A stretch of DNA of 64,000 bases from positions 71,929 through 135,928 of the forward strand of contig CAMYMV010000007.1 of the NCBI GenBank assembly GCA_947259585.1, read 5' to 3'. Below, piece after piece: positions 63,987 through 64,000 of the stretch. How positions within the stretch are numbered: the stretch's first letter is position 1; each line of letters starts with the position of its first letter. Origin of the DNA: an uncultured Gemmatimonadales bacterium (GTDB lineage: Bacteria > Gemmatimonadota > Gemmatimonadetes > Palauibacterales > Palauibacteraceae). Below the pieces are notes generated by a model. That model did not search any database. It worked only from the letters and a program-made list of their open reading frames with translations, and was not told the DNA's origin. A program made the position numbers and the translations under genes.

Positions 63987-64000
63987 GTCAAGACGGGATC

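Overview
The window is GC-rich chromosomal DNA from a free-living bacterium, packed almost end to end with genes, with many GTG and TTG starts and 1-4 bp gene junctions. The gene set suggests a Gemmatimonadota-like lineage: rpmE-prfA-prmC followed by inositol-phospholipid genes, a fused transaldolase/glucose-6-phosphate isomerase, a Minf_1886-family protein, YpdA, and long co-directional housekeeping runs. This placement is an inference from gene content; no rRNA is present. I see no tRNA, rRNA, CRISPR array, insertion sequence or prophage.

Layout. 1-11.6 kb is a mixed, partly accessory stretch: an MFS transporter fragment, a beta-propeller hydrolase-like protein, an ArsC-type arsenate reductase, two tandem related membrane-anchored Gly-rich proteins (one with a TonB-like anchor), a PD-(D/E)XK-like protein, mtnA-apaG, a GlsB/YeaQ membrane protein, a methyltransferase, a DUF1330 protein, a PA0069-type radical SAM protein and YpdA. 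11.6-27.2 kb is a plus-strand housekeeping run: rpmE-prfA-prmC, then a YlbF-like gene, a CDP-alcohol phosphatidyltransferase, inositol-3-phosphate synthase, tmk, a C-terminal processing protease, a DUF2064 glycosyltransferase-like protein, a DMT transporter, asparaginase II, a carboxymuconolactone-decarboxylase-like protein, obgE, dprA, hrcA and dnaJ.

27.2-36.4 kb, on the minus strand, is a nearly complete pentose phosphate pathway operon read as (hypothetical)-tkt-rpiB-tal/pgi fusion-gnd-zwf-pgl. Only ribulose-phosphate epimerase is missing. 36.5-63.2 kb is one long plus-strand run. First come rRNA/ribosomal-protein modification and DNA metabolism genes (prmA, rsmE, hit, mutS2, dnaG, a zinc-ribbon coiled-coil gene, recJ, rsmD, coaD, pta, rsmA). 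Next is rex with a perfect Rex operator on its own promoter, then an exonuclease, an MBL-fold hydrolase, thiolase, bioY, a CPBP protease, 3-hydroxyacyl-CoA dehydrogenase, acyl-CoA dehydrogenase, a leucine-dehydrogenase-like enzyme and glyA. It ends with a YigZ-like protein, two small proteins, nnrDE, thiL and plsC. A minus-strand SPFH/prohibitin-like gene closes the window.

How it works together: the pentose phosphate operon gives NADPH and sugar phosphates; the inositol genes give head groups for inositol phospholipids; the Rex box links NADH/NAD+ state to rex and perhaps to the acyl-CoA dehydrogenation genes downstream. Most genes are ordinary housekeeping. I did not find a convincing new multi-gene system. 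The least explained parts are the tandem anchored proteins at 2.5-4.7 kb, the structured-looking leader at 7.4-7.6 kb, the long acidic tail on ribosomal protein L31, and a transporter whose conserved N-terminus lies upstream of any normal start codon.
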